Below are positions 1 to 6,936 of a stretch of 6,936 nucleotides of DNA, piece by piece. This DNA is from Nitrososphaerota archaeon (GTDB lineage Archaea; Thermoproteota; Nitrososphaeria; Nitrososphaerales; Nitrosopumilaceae), in the NCBI GenBank assembly GCA_028867395.1, contig JAGWGO010000083.1:1-6936 (forward strand), read 5' to 3'. The position numbers were made by a program, and so were the translations under genes. The notes under the pieces are model-generated. The model did not search any database and was not told where the DNA came from. It saw only the letters and a program-made list of their open reading frames with translations. The first letter of the stretch is position 1. The number at the start of each line of letters is the position of its first letter.

Positions 1-176
1 TCAATTCCTACTTTCTCTAGAACGATGCCACGGGCTTGAGGAGCCCCTCCGAGAGGGCTTGCCTTTTTGTCCAAGCCTAGTTGTCTCCTCTTATATGTTC
101 CAATGGACCATTTCTGCCTCTTTCTTTTTTCTCTAAGGACTCTACCTGCAAATAGACCAAGGGGGGATTTTGCCAT
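1..176 (-). CDS. rps12: Small-subunit ribosomal protein uS12, 3'-truncated by the window edge
   Basis: Start of the gene for the decoding-centre ribosomal protein uS12 (S12p/S23e) of the 30S subunit. The frame opens with ATG at 174-176 and stays open through the window end; 58 whole codons plus two bases of the next are present, out of about 145 expected. The translation begins MAKSPLGLFAGRVLREKRKR, continues with a basic segment (WSIGTYKRRQLGLDKKAS) and reaches PLGGAPQARGIVLEKVGI, a very characteristic archaeal S12 N-terminal block. The start lies 7 bases after the nusA stop, and GGAG in the last nusA codons sits 10 bases upstream as a plausible ribosome-binding site. The GAPQARGIVLEKVG block leaves little doubt about identity. 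In other archaea rps7 and further ribosomal genes usually follow; they would lie outside this window. Confidence 0.95.
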   Translation of the reverse strand, partial: MAKSPLGLFAGRVLREKRKRQKWSIGTYKRRQLGLDKKASPLGGAPQARGIVLEKVGI

Positions 177-183
177 TATATCA

Positions 184-642
184 TTACTCCATTATTTTTT
201 CAGGACTTTGTATCAATACACTGGAAATTTGAAAGTATCTTTTCGCAAGCAATCGTGCTTTTTCCGCATTTCTGCCTTCTCTGCCTACTACAATGCCTTT
301 CTTCTTTGCGTCGACTAGAACAATTGCTTGAAGAGAACCGTCTAGCCTTTTGTTTAATTTAACCTCAGACACTAATTTTGGATTCAGCATGTTTTTTAGA
401 AATTCTGCTGGATCTTCTGAATATTCAACCAGCTCCACATTTCTTTTTACAACGTTTTGCAGGTTTCGTATGGTAGATCCCCCTTTTCCAATTGCAAGGC
501 CCATCTTTCCTTGATTTACCACAAAAATTACTCTGTCTTGTCTTTCATCTTCGATACAGTCACGTGCAGTTGCACCTGTCACATTTTGAAAAAGCGACAT
601 TAGTTTTATTTGATCTGTTGTCAGTTTGATTGTCTCAGTCAT
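184..642 (-). CDS. nusA: Archaeal NusA-like transcription factor (two KH domains)
   Basis: Small archaeal NusA homologue of 152 residues. Bacterial NusA also has an N-terminal polymerase-binding domain and an S1 domain; the archaeal family keeps only the two KH RNA-binding domains, and that is what is seen here. KH1 carries the GxxG loop as GKGG at residues 52-55 (AIGKGGSTIRNLQ), and KH2 carries it as GREG at 120-123 (VVGREGRNAEKARLLAKRYF). The role is presumed RNA binding linked to transcription elongation or termination; the archaeal function is poorly defined. I chose the ATG at 642 (MTETIKLTTDQ) because family-like sequence begins there; an in-frame ATG at 675 would add 11 residues (MCPQEIEFKKD) that do not look conserved. 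Neither start has a good Shine-Dalgarno sequence. The gene lies 70 bases after rpl30e and 7 bases before rps12, the standard archaeal neighbourhood. Confidence 0.92.
   Translation of the reverse strand: MTETIKLTTDQIKLMSLFQNVTGATARDCIEDERQDRVIFVVNQGKMGLAIGKGGSTIRNLQNVVKRNVELVEYSEDPAEFLKNMLNPKLVSEVKLNKRLDGSLQAIVLVDAKKKGIVVGREGRNAEKARLLAKRYFQISSVLIQSPEKIME
187..190 (-). promoter_or_regulatory. Possible Shine-Dalgarno site for rps12
   Basis: GGAG on the minus strand, formed by the last two sense codons of nusA (ATG GAG), 10 bases before the rps12 ATG. It is short and slightly far, but the only purine-rich match near this start. Confidence 0.4.
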
Positions 643-674
643 GTCTTTTTTAAACTCGATCTCTTGGGGGCACA

Positions 675-680
675 TTTAAA
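675..680 (-). promoter_or_regulatory. Possible TATA box of an internal promoter for nusA-rps12
   Basis: TTTAAA on the minus strand (context CAAGATTTAAATG) lies in the only intergenic gap of the window, its centre about 35 bases before the nusA ATG at 642. With the usual archaeal TATA-to-start distance of about 25-27 bases, transcription would begin near 651, giving a very short leader. No convincing BRE is visible and AT-rich sequence makes chance matches common, so this is tentative. Confidence 0.3.
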
Positions 681-697
681 TCTTGATAGGCGATTTT

Positions 698-707
698 GAA
701 AAAATAA
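698..707 (-). terminator. T-rich tract after rpl30e, possible weak terminator
   Basis: The minus strand reads TTATTTTTTC just 5 bases after the rpl30e TAA, with a run of six T. Archaeal RNA polymerase can terminate at T-rich tracts without a hairpin, and no strong hairpin precedes this one. It could cause partial read-through into nusA. A single T6 run in AT-rich DNA is weak evidence. Confidence 0.25.
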
Positions 708-712
708 GACAT

Positions 713-1033
713 TTATGCTTGCTTCTCTGTTTCTACGTCTTTTATAATTGCTTTAAGATTAGTATCACTCAAAGTTTTTAGCGACACTGCAGAAATTCGG
801 AACTGAGTTCCACAAAGCCTTCCAAGTTCTACTGATGACCCCTTGTAGTTCAGTGTCGGCACCTTGGCACTCTTTGCAGCTTCTTCTATTTTTTGTGTAG
901 TTGAAGCAGGTATAGAGTGTGACAATACCACTAGTTTTGAGTTCTTCATAGAACCGAGAACCTCTTTTGTTCCAAATGAACATTTGCCGTCCTCTACTGC
1001 ATCTTTAATGGCTTTTTCTAGTAATTTAACCAT
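713..1033 (-). CDS. rpl30e: Large-subunit ribosomal protein eL30 (L30e)
   Basis: Archaeal/eukaryotic-type ribosomal protein of the L7Ae/L30e RNA-binding family, a component of the 50S subunit; it has no bacterial counterpart in the standard ribosome. The 106-residue product matches the family's ~100 residues. The N-terminal part has the family helix and Gly-rich turn (GKCSFGTKEVLGSMKNSKLV), the middle has the KLVVLSHSIP strand, and the C-terminal half has the hallmark GSSVELGRLCG at about 65-75 followed by the FRISAVSL strand. The ATG start overlaps the last codons of rpoA (8 bases shared) and has an AAGGTGG Shine-Dalgarno-like sequence 6 bases upstream, so it is probably translated by coupling to rpoA. 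Placement directly after the largest polymerase subunit is the classical archaeal order. The paralogous L7Ae itself is less likely, given the position and the VELGRLCG motif. Confidence 0.93.
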   Translation of the reverse strand: MVKLLEKAIKDAVEDGKCSFGTKEVLGSMKNSKLVVLSHSIPASTTQKIEEAAKSAKVPTLNYKGSSVELGRLCGTQFRISAVSLKTLSDTNLKAIIKDVETEKQA

Positions 1034-4000
1034 CTTCTACCACCTTCATGTACAGATCTACCGTACCTGTGCCAATTGGAATGTTTGCGCCAACTATGAC
1101 ATTTTCTGTTACTCCTTTGAGTTCTTCAACCTCACCTGCCAATGCAGCTTCGGCTATTGTAGGAACTGTGATTTCAAATGCAGCTCTTGCCAGGACACTT
1201 GTCTTTGTTCCTGCAATTCCGTGTCTTCCTATTTGTTGCAGGTATCCCCTAGAACACATTAAGTCTGCCACCAACATGATGTATCTAACATCCACCTCAA
1301 GTCCTTGATCTTCAAGGGTTGAGCTGAGCTCATTTATCAAAGAATTGCGAGCGGCTTCTATGCCAAGTGTGTTAGCAATCTCAAATACATTGTTTGTTCG
1401 GATGTTTTTCTTGTCGATGCCATCAACTTCCATCACCTTTGCAATGTTAGAGCCCGAAGTCTGAATAACCCATTCGTCTCCTTGCTGTACAATTGTTACG
1501 CGTTCAACATCGGTTACTCCCTTGACAGTTGCCGAAAGGACCTTGTTTCTAAGGCCAAGTATTGTCTGTGCATCAGACTCTTCTGGAAGAGTTAATGTAA
1601 TAGAGTGACCGCTGGTCTCAATATCAAATTTCTTCTTGGATGACTGTAATGCTGCTACAACATCTTCGACAGTACAGGCTCTTTCTTTTAGTCTATCTTG
1701 GTTGAGATTTAGTTTTATTTTTGTAGAATAATCGGTTTCAGTACTTGTTATCAGTGCGCTTATCTTTGTGTGTAGAATCTCTCGAGCTACCTTGATTGAT
1801 TTTTCTTTTGATTTTTTGTAATTTTCTTCCAAGTAGATGTCCATTGTAGGTGTAACAGGTTTCTTTCTTGCGTCTACAAGTTCAATTAGTCTTGGAAGAC
1901 CCAATGTTACGTTTCGTTCTCTAATACCTGCAAAGTGGAAAGTTCTAAGTGTCATCTGAGTACCCGGCTCACCTATTGATTGTGCAGTTACTACACCGAC
2001 TGCCTGTCCTGGCTCTACTTTTGCCTTGTCATATAGATCAAGTGCCTTCTTTAGCACCTTTTCCACACCATCTCTGCTCAATTTTGATTCAGCCAATGCA
2101 TTGTGGACTGTTTGAGACAAACGAGGATTGAATGTCTTGGTATATTTCTTTACAAGTTCTGCAACATCTTCTTTGGTTGCCTTCTTTCCAGAATCAATGA
2201 TGCTTTCAGATTCAATCAACCTTAAAATTCTAAATGCTTCGCCATGATCGCTTTTTGACACATCAATTCCGTCCTCACCATACAGGAACTGTATGATGTG
2301 GCCGTGAGGATCTCTGACAGTATGATCGTATTCCAGTTTTAGATGTTCCAGTGCATTTATCAGTCTCCTCTGCATGTAGCCACTCTGCTGTGTTCTTACT
2401 GCAGTATCTACAAGGCCTTCCCTACCACCCATAGCATGGAAGAAAAATTCTAGAGTTGACAGTCCGTCTCTGTAATTTGATTTCACAAATCCTCTCGAGT
2501 CTGGATTTGTGTCATACTCTTTAAAGTGTGGAAGCGCTCTGTTACTGTAACCTTTGTGAATTCTTCTACCACGAATTGATTGCTGTCCTAGTGCTCCAGC
2601 CATCTGACCAATGTTTAGTGAAGAACCTCTAGCGCCTGTTGTTGCCATGATTCTTCCTGCATTTGTTTCGTCAAATGACTTGTCTGCCATGCTACCTGCT
2701 CTGTCTCTTGCTTTTGATAACTCGTTTACTATATAGGCCTCAAGTGCTTCTTCTGCTGAGAGTCCTCTGCTAAGTTGTAGTGTTCCCTTTTTAGCCTGTG
2801 ATATAAAGTCGTAAACCTTGTCATAAGATTCGTGAATATCTGTAAGTATGTTTTCTTTGGTCTTTGGAGTCAGTTCCAAGTCTGCATATCCATAGCTGAA
2901 TCCGTAGCCAGTGATAAATTGTTTCAGCATGACAAGTATAGAATTTAGAAAACGTTTTGCCGTGTCGTAATCATAGTCTTTTGCTATTCTGTGCAAAACA
3001 CTGTCTGGCTCTTCTGCTCCAATTGAAGCCTTGTCAATTACTCCGCTTACAAGTTGCCCATTTTTGATTACTACATCTTTTGCTGGTCCCTTGGTTCCTT
3101 TTGACCACTTTGAAGTAATCACATAGTTGAAGTCTTTTGGTAGAAATAGCGAGAAGAGTTGTTTGCCAGTAAAGAGCGGACCGCCCTTTCCTTTAACTTG
3201 AGGCTCTGGAAATATTCCCTGATATCCAGCAAGCATTGCCAAGTTTGCAAACTCTTGTGAAGTAAGAGTAGTGTCATCTTTTGTGAGCAAATATGCTCCA
3301 GTGATAAAGTCACGCAATGCTCCAATTATTGGACCGCCATATCTTGGCGATATTATTTGATCCTGTACTCGCATCAAGAGTATTGCTTCGGCTCTTGCTT
3401 CCTCACTTTGTGGCACGTGGAGATTCATTTCGTCTCCATCAAAATCTGCATTGTAAGGAGGACATACTGATGGATGCAACCTAAAGGTCTTGTTTGGTAG
3501 CACTCTAACATAGTGTCCCATTATAGACATTTGATGCAGCGATGGCTGTCTGTTAAACATGACAATGTCACCATCAGACAGGTGTCTTTCTACGAGATAT
3601 CCGATTTCTATGTTATTTGCAATTGTTTCCCTGTCCTCAACAAAGTCAAGTCTTATCTTTACGCCATCTGGTCTTACAATATAGTTGGCACCGGGGAACT
3701 TGGTTGGTCCATTGACTACAAGTTTCTTTAGTCTCTCAATGTTCCATTCGGTCACAACTTCAGGAATTGTAAGCTTTATTGCAACAGATTCTGGGACTCC
3801 CACCTCCGATATCTCAAGACTTGGATCTGGAGAGATCACAGTTCTACTTGAAAAGTCTACTCTCTTTCCTGAAAGTGAACCTCTGAATCGACCTTCTTTT
3901 CCTTTCAGTCTCTGTGTAAGTGTCTTAAGTGGCCTGCCAGATCGATGATGAGCTTGCGGAATTCCAGAAACTTCGTTATCAAAATATGTTGTTACATGAT

Positions 4001-4820
4001 ATTGTAACAAGTCAACAAGGTCTTGAACAATTAAGGGCGGGGTTCCCGCTTCCTTGCTTTCCTTGAGTCTCTGATTTACCCTAATGATATCAACGAGTTT
4101 GTGAGTTAAATCATCTTCAGACCTAATTCCAGTCTCCAAAATTATTGACGGACGTACTGTGACAGGTGGTACAGGCAGTACTTGCAGAACAAACCATTCA
4201 GGTCTAGCAGTTGTTGGGTCATAGCCAAGAAGTTTCAAATCATCATCTATCATGTGTGAAAATCTTTCACGTATAGTTATTGGGAGTAACCTGTTCTCTC
4301 CAAGCTCTGTGCGTTCAATGAAAATAGTAGGCTTGGTAAATATCATTTCATACTGTCCTTTTCCACAGTGCGGACATGTCTTCTCTTTCTTTGCTCTTTC
4401 AATTATCTCGTCTGGTATGTGTTTGATTGAGATCACGCTGTATGCTGCTTCTTTTTGCATAATTTTGTGATATTCTTCAAGTTCTTCTTGAGGTATCTTT
4501 AGTCTGGCACAAGATCTGCAGGTGGTCAGTAAAAGTTTGTAGATGTTATCAATGAATGCTATGTGCAAGACAGGTTCTGCAAGCTCAATGTGACCAAAGT
4601 GTCCAGGACATCGTGCTGCAGTGTTTCCACAGGTAAGACATTTTTGCCCTGGTTCTAGGGTACCAAGCCTACCATCCATCAATCCACCCTGGACAGACAT
4701 TCCATCCTCATCATAGGTCTCAGGAGCAGTAATCTCAGCAACTGAGTATTTTCTAATTTCAGTTGGAGACCAGACAGAGAACTTGATACCGTCTATTACT
4801 TTGATTGTTTCAGATGCCAT
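1026..4820 (-). CDS. rpoA: DNA-directed RNA polymerase subunit A, single-chain A'+A'' (Rpo1)
   Basis: Largest catalytic subunit of RNA polymerase (Rpb1/beta' homologue), holding the catalytic Mg2+. The 1,264-residue frame is complete and spans what most archaea encode as two genes, rpoA1 and rpoA2. Visible in order: clamp zinc site Cys61, Cys64, Cys71, His74; second zinc site Cys101, Cys104, Cys149, Cys152; conserved RLKGKEGRFRGSLSGKR at 304-320; RQPSLH at 424-429; catalytic NADFDGD at 457-463 with metal-binding Asp459, Asp461, Asp463; bridge-helix region about 787-827 (EFFFHAMGGREG, then GYMQRRLINALEHL); the linker where other archaea are split, about 870-895; trigger-loop region about 935-966 (AQSIGEPGTQMTLRTFHFAG, with His962); then jaw and C-terminal cleft segments. 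Length fits the sum of A' and A''. The ATG at 4820 is supported by an AAAGGAG Shine-Dalgarno sequence 8 bases upstream and by the 1-base overlap with rpoB. The 3' end overlaps rpl30e by 8 bases. All catalytic and zinc residues checked are present. Confidence 0.98.
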   Translation of the reverse strand: MASETIKVIDGIKFSVWSPTEIRKYSVAEITAPETYDEDGMSVQGGLMDGRLGTLEPGQKCLTCGNTAARCPGHFGHIELAEPVLHIAFIDNIYKLLLTTCRSCARLKIPQEELEEYHKIMQKEAAYSVISIKHIPDEIIERAKKEKTCPHCGKGQYEMIFTKPTIFIERTELGENRLLPITIRERFSHMIDDDLKLLGYDPTTARPEWFVLQVLPVPPVTVRPSIILETGIRSEDDLTHKLVDIIRVNQRLKESKEAGTPPLIVQDLVDLLQYHVTTYFDNEVSGIPQAHHRSGRPLKTLTQRLKGKEGRFRGSLSGKRVDFSSRTVISPDPSLEISEVGVPESVAIKLTIPEVVTEWNIERLKKLVVNGPTKFPGANYIVRPDGVKIRLDFVEDRETIANNIEIGYLVERHLSDGDIVMFNRQPSLHQMSIMGHYVRVLPNKTFRLHPSVCPPYNADFDGDEMNLHVPQSEEARAEAILLMRVQDQIISPRYGGPIIGALRDFITGAYLLTKDDTTLTSQEFANLAMLAGYQGIFPEPQVKGKGGPLFTGKQLFSLFLPKDFNYVITSKWSKGTKGPAKDVVIKNGQLVSGVIDKASIGAEEPDSVLHRIAKDYDYDTAKRFLNSILVMLKQFITGYGFSYGYADLELTPKTKENILTDIHESYDKVYDFISQAKKGTLQLSRGLSAEEALEAYIVNELSKARDRAGSMADKSFDETNAGRIMATTGARGSSLNIGQMAGALGQQSIRGRRIHKGYSNRALPHFKEYDTNPDSRGFVKSNYRDGLSTLEFFFHAMGGREGLVDTAVRTQQSGYMQRRLINALEHLKLEYDHTVRDPHGHIIQFLYGEDGIDVSKSDHGEAFRILRLIESESIIDSGKKATKEDVAELVKKYTKTFNPRLSQTVHNALAESKLSRDGVEKVLKKALDLYDKAKVEPGQAVGVVTAQSIGEPGTQMTLRTFHFAGIRERNVTLGLPRLIELVDARKKPVTPTMDIYLEENYKKSKEKSIKVAREILHTKISALITSTETDYSTKIKLNLNQDRLKERACTVEDVVAALQSSKKKFDIETSGHSITLTLPEESDAQTILGLRNKVLSATVKGVTDVERVTIVQQGDEWVIQTSGSNIAKVMEVDGIDKKNIRTNNVFEIANTLGIEAARNSLINELSSTLEDQGLEVDVRYIMLVADLMCSRGYLQQIGRHGIAGTKTSVLARAAFEITVPTIAEAALAGEVEELKGVTENVIVGANIPIGTGTVDLYMKVVEDG
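1040..1046 (-). promoter_or_regulatory. Shine-Dalgarno site for rpl30e
   Basis: AAGGTGG on the minus strand, 6 bases before the rpl30e ATG and inside the last codons of rpoA. It resembles the GGTG-type archaeal ribosome-binding consensus and supports the overlapping start. Confidence 0.65.
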
Positions 4821-6936
4821 TATACTCGCTCCTTTATCAAGAGCCTTGGAGCAACGTCAAGGCTCATCATTTCCTGTAGCAATAGTTTGAAGGCATAAGC
4901 CACTGACACTGATGTAACCTTTGCTTTGTCTCCGCATACTCTACAAACGAATCGTCGTTGTTTGATATCATAATATGAAACTAACCCACATCTTTCACAG
5001 ACATAGATTTCTGCCTTGTCCGATTCTTCAAGAAGCCTGTCCTTTAGCATCATAGATGCACCGTATGCTATGAGACAGTCTCTTTCCATTTCACCAAATC
5101 TCAGACCACCACCTCTTGCACGTCCTTCTGTTGGTTGCTTTGTGAGCATCTGTACCTGACCTCTTGCTCTTGCATGTATTTTGTCTGCAACCATGTGGTG
5201 TAGTTTTTGATAATAGACAACACCAAAGAAAACATCAACAGGGAATGCCTTTCCTGTTCTGCCATCATACATGGTTTCTTTACCAGAATACTTGAATCCT
5301 GCAGCTTCCAGTACTCCTTTTATATCATCTAGTTTTTCTCCAACAAATGCAGAACCATCCATTTTTGATCCACGCAAAGCTGCAGCCTTTCCTGTTACGG
5401 ATTCAAGGAACATTCCCACTGTCATTCTGGATGGAAATGCGTGTGGATTTATCATGACATCTGGTACAACACCATCGGCTGTGTATGGTAGGTCTTCATG
5501 ATTTACAAGCAAGCCAACAACTCCTTTCTGTCCGTGTCTTGATGCAAACTTGTCTCCAATCTCTGGAATTCTCACGTCTCTTACTCTGATTTTATACATC
5601 CTACCACCGTCGTGTGATTGGGTCATAACAACAGTATCAACAACTCCATTTTCTGACGGTCGCACGCCAATTGATGTATCTCGCCTATATGGTCCCTTTA
5701 CCTCAAACTCTCGGTACTCTTCCATGAATCTAGGAGGGCTTGTTTTTCCAATTAGTATGTCTCCACCTTGTACGGTAGATTCTGTTGCTATTACACCGTC
5801 CTCTTCCAATAATCGATATGCCTTGTCACCTCGGAATCCTCGGATGTTTCCGTCTGCAGTTGGAATCTCAAAGTTGTCTCGCATTCCTCCCGGATATTGT
5901 TTTGCTTCTGCCTCGTAAATTCTGTAGAAGAAAGTTCTTCCAAGTCCTCTGTCAACAGACGACTTGCTCAATACAATTGCGTCCTCTATATTGTAACCAT
6001 CAAAGGGCAACACTGCAACAACACAATTTTGTCCTGCTGGTCTATCTTCCAATCCCAAAAGACCCATTGCCTTTGTTGTAACAATTGGAGTTTGTGGGTA
6101 GAGCATGAGGTGTTGTCTTACATAGGTACTTGCATTCATCAATGGTGTTGAAAAGCCGAGGCTCTGTTTTGCCATAGCTGATTCATAGGTATTTCTTGGA
6201 GACTGGTTATGTTCTGGATATGGAATAATGGAAGCTCCTGCTCCAAGAATTGCAGATGGGAATATTTCCATATGAGTATGTTTTTTCATATCTGTTTCAT
6301 CTATTGCGATGTAACAGTTTTCTTCCTCATTTGCATCAACTAATTCAATTACACCCATGTGCAAAAGATCTGTCCAAGAGAGAAACTTCTTACTCACCTT
6401 GTCTATGAGTTCTTGTGTTAACAATAATTTGCTATCCTTAATCACAATTAATGGCCGTAAAACTCTTCCAGCATTACAGTTGACATACAGTCTCTTAGTG
6501 GAACCCTCCACACTAGATTGATACAAGAAGATTCCAACGTGAGGATGAATTTTGTAGTTTCGTCTTAGTTCTCTTAGCGAGTCTACAAGTTTCTGGCCGT
6601 CTCTATAATATCCAATCAATCTACCATCTACAAAGACTCTGGTTCCCTCTTTTTTCAGGTCGTCTTTAGCATCAGAAACATAAGTTACACCCAAATCGTA
6701 AAGCTTCTCAATGATATCCTCTGATGCTACGTTTACTGATATAATAGCAGATAATGCTAAGTTCTTTACCAGTCCGCAATTCGATCCTTCCGGAGTCTCA
6801 CTGGGACATATTCTTCCAAAGTGTGTTGCATGAAGATCTCTTGCCTCAAAGTTTGGCTGGCTTCTGCTAAGTGGGGATTGTATTCTTCTGAGATGGCTAA
6901 TTGTAGAGAGATAGTTTGTCCTGTCCAAAAGTTGAG
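4820..6936 (-). CDS. rpoB: DNA-directed RNA polymerase subunit B (Rpo2), 5'-truncated by the window edge
   Basis: Second-largest catalytic subunit of archaeal RNA polymerase, homologous to Pol II Rpb2 and bacterial beta; it forms one side of the active-site cleft and contacts NTP and the RNA-DNA hybrid. The reading frame is open to the window end, so the true start lies outside; 704 full codons are visible, roughly the C-terminal 60% of a usual ~1,100-residue protein. The TTG at 6928 is an internal Leu in QLLDRTNYLS, not a start. Counting that Leu as 1: fork-region motif SETPEG at 43-48; GYNIEDAIVL at 311-320; GDKFASRHGQKG at 458-469, with Lys460 and Lys468 matching the two conserved active-site lysines; PTEGRARGGGLRFGEMERD at 599-617; and a C-terminal zinc site Cys644, Cys647, Cys662, Cys665. 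The frame is continuous where methanogens split B'' from B'. The TAA stop shares its last base with the rpoA ATG, implying co-transcription and coupled translation. No frameshift is seen. Confidence 0.98.
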   Translation of the reverse strand, partial: QLLDRTNYLSTISHLRRIQSPLSRSQPNFEARDLHATHFGRICPSETPEGSNCGLVKNLALSAIISVNVASEDIIEKLYDLGVTYVSDAKDDLKKEGTRVFVDGRLIGYYRDGQKLVDSLRELRRNYKIHPHVGIFLYQSSVEGSTKRLYVNCNAGRVLRPLIVIKDSKLLLTQELIDKVSKKFLSWTDLLHMGVIELVDANEEENCYIAIDETDMKKHTHMEIFPSAILGAGASIIPYPEHNQSPRNTYESAMAKQSLGFSTPLMNASTYVRQHLMLYPQTPIVTTKAMGLLGLEDRPAGQNCVVAVLPFDGYNIEDAIVLSKSSVDRGLGRTFFYRIYEAEAKQYPGGMRDNFEIPTADGNIRGFRGDKAYRLLEEDGVIATESTVQGGDILIGKTSPPRFMEEYREFEVKGPYRRDTSIGVRPSENGVVDTVVMTQSHDGGRMYKIRVRDVRIPEIGDKFASRHGQKGVVGLLVNHEDLPYTADGVVPDVMINPHAFPSRMTVGMFLESVTGKAAALRGSKMDGSAFVGEKLDDIKGVLEAAGFKYSGKETMYDGRTGKAFPVDVFFGVVYYQKLHHMVADKIHARARGQVQMLTKQPTEGRARGGGLRFGEMERDCLIAYGASMMLKDRLLEESDKAEIYVCERCGLVSYYDIKQRRFVCRVCGDKAKVTSVSVAYAFKLLLQEMMSLDVAPRLLIKERV
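4829..4835 (-). promoter_or_regulatory. Shine-Dalgarno site for rpoA
   Basis: AAAGGAG on the minus strand, ending 8 bases before the rpoA ATG and embedded in the last codons of rpoB (Ile-Lys-Glu-Arg-Val-stop). The match and spacing are good for an anti-Shine-Dalgarno interaction, and with the 1-base stop/start overlap they fix the rpoA start. Confidence 0.75.

Larger units (their letters stand above)
643..712 (-). other. rpl30e-nusA intergenic spacer
   Basis: Seventy bases, the only real gap in an otherwise overlapping or near-contiguous operon. On the coding strand it holds, in order, the T-rich tract, a TTTAAA box, a CCCCC run within GTGCCCCCAAGAG, and the A-rich lead-in GTTTAAAAAAGAC to the nusA ATG. 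An in-frame upstream ATG at 675 shares bases with the TTTAAA box. No RNA gene or strong secondary structure is apparent. Confidence 0.6.

Noticed and set aside
32..58. GC-rich inverted repeats (GGGCT...AGCCC, and GCCC...GGGC) that might be a terminator hairpin or regulatory RNA
   Set aside because: They fall in rps12 codons for the conserved PLGGAPQARG block; Pro/Gly/Ala codons explain the GC content, and no T-tract follows.
67..318. Plus-strand 83-codon hydrophobic frame at the window start
   Set aside because: Antisense to rps12 and the end of nusA, both well supported; its hydrophobicity is the complement of their Lys/Arg/Glu-rich codons.
864..1262. Plus-strand 132-codon frame with many cysteines, resembling a small Cys-rich protein
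   Set aside because: It lies wholly antisense to the strongly conserved ends of rpoA and rpl30e; its Cys codons arise as complements of Ala/Thr codons, and it shows no recognisable domain.
2136..2213. Intein or insertion at the A'/A'' linker or catalytic motifs
   Set aside because: No extra sequence interrupts NADFDGD, the bridge helix or the trigger loop, and total length fits A' plus A'' without an insert.
5550..5918. Plus-strand 122-codon frame within rpoB
   Set aside because: Antisense to the most conserved part of RpoB, with no ribosome-binding site or domain pattern; a shadow of the real frame.
6926..6928. TTG as a start codon for a 702-residue RpoB or a separate B' chain
   Set aside because: The frame continues upstream to the window edge with conserved residues (Gln-Leu before Leu-Asp-Arg-Thr-Asn), so this TTG is an internal Leu.

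Overview
The window is 6,936 bases of AT-rich archaeal DNA. It holds part of one co-directional operon, entirely on the minus strand, for the RNA polymerase core and the start of the ribosomal protein genes. In transcription order (high to low coordinate) it reads: rpoB (5' end beyond the window), rpoA, rpl30e (eL30), nusA, and rps12 (uS12, 3' end beyond the window). The archaeal character is clear from the Pol II-like catalytic subunits, the eL30 gene, a short NusA made of two KH domains only, and the archaeal-type uS12 N-terminus.

The key diagnostic is a single 1,264-residue largest subunit. Most archaea encode it as two chains, A' and A'' (rpoA1/rpoA2). Here it is fused, and the retained part of RpoB also shows no sign of the B''/B' split found in methanogens and their relatives. 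A fused RpoA with an unsplit RpoB in a low-GC, mesophile-like sequence points to Thaumarchaeota/Nitrososphaerota, most likely a marine Nitrosopumilus-like ammonia oxidiser. The lineage is inferred from gene architecture and protein flavour, not from a database match.

Layout: 4820-6936 is the C-terminal ~704 codons of rpoB. 1026-4820 is complete rpoA, whose ATG shares one base with the rpoB stop codon. 713-1033 is rpl30e, overlapping rpoA by 8 bases. 643-712 is the only appreciable intergenic gap; it contains a T-rich tract and a TTTAAA box that could be a weak terminator and an internal promoter. 184-642 is nusA. 3-176 is the first 58 codons of rps12, starting 7 bases after nusA. No stretch over 300 bases lacks a gene.

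Functionally, RpoB and RpoA form the catalytic cleft of RNA polymerase, NusA is an RNA-binding transcription factor, and eL30 and uS12 are ribosomal proteins. The arrangement couples synthesis of transcription and translation machinery. I found no mobile element, CRISPR array, tRNA/rRNA or defence system, and no exotic new system. What merits a second look is subunit architecture, start-site choice and possible promoter structure inside the operon.
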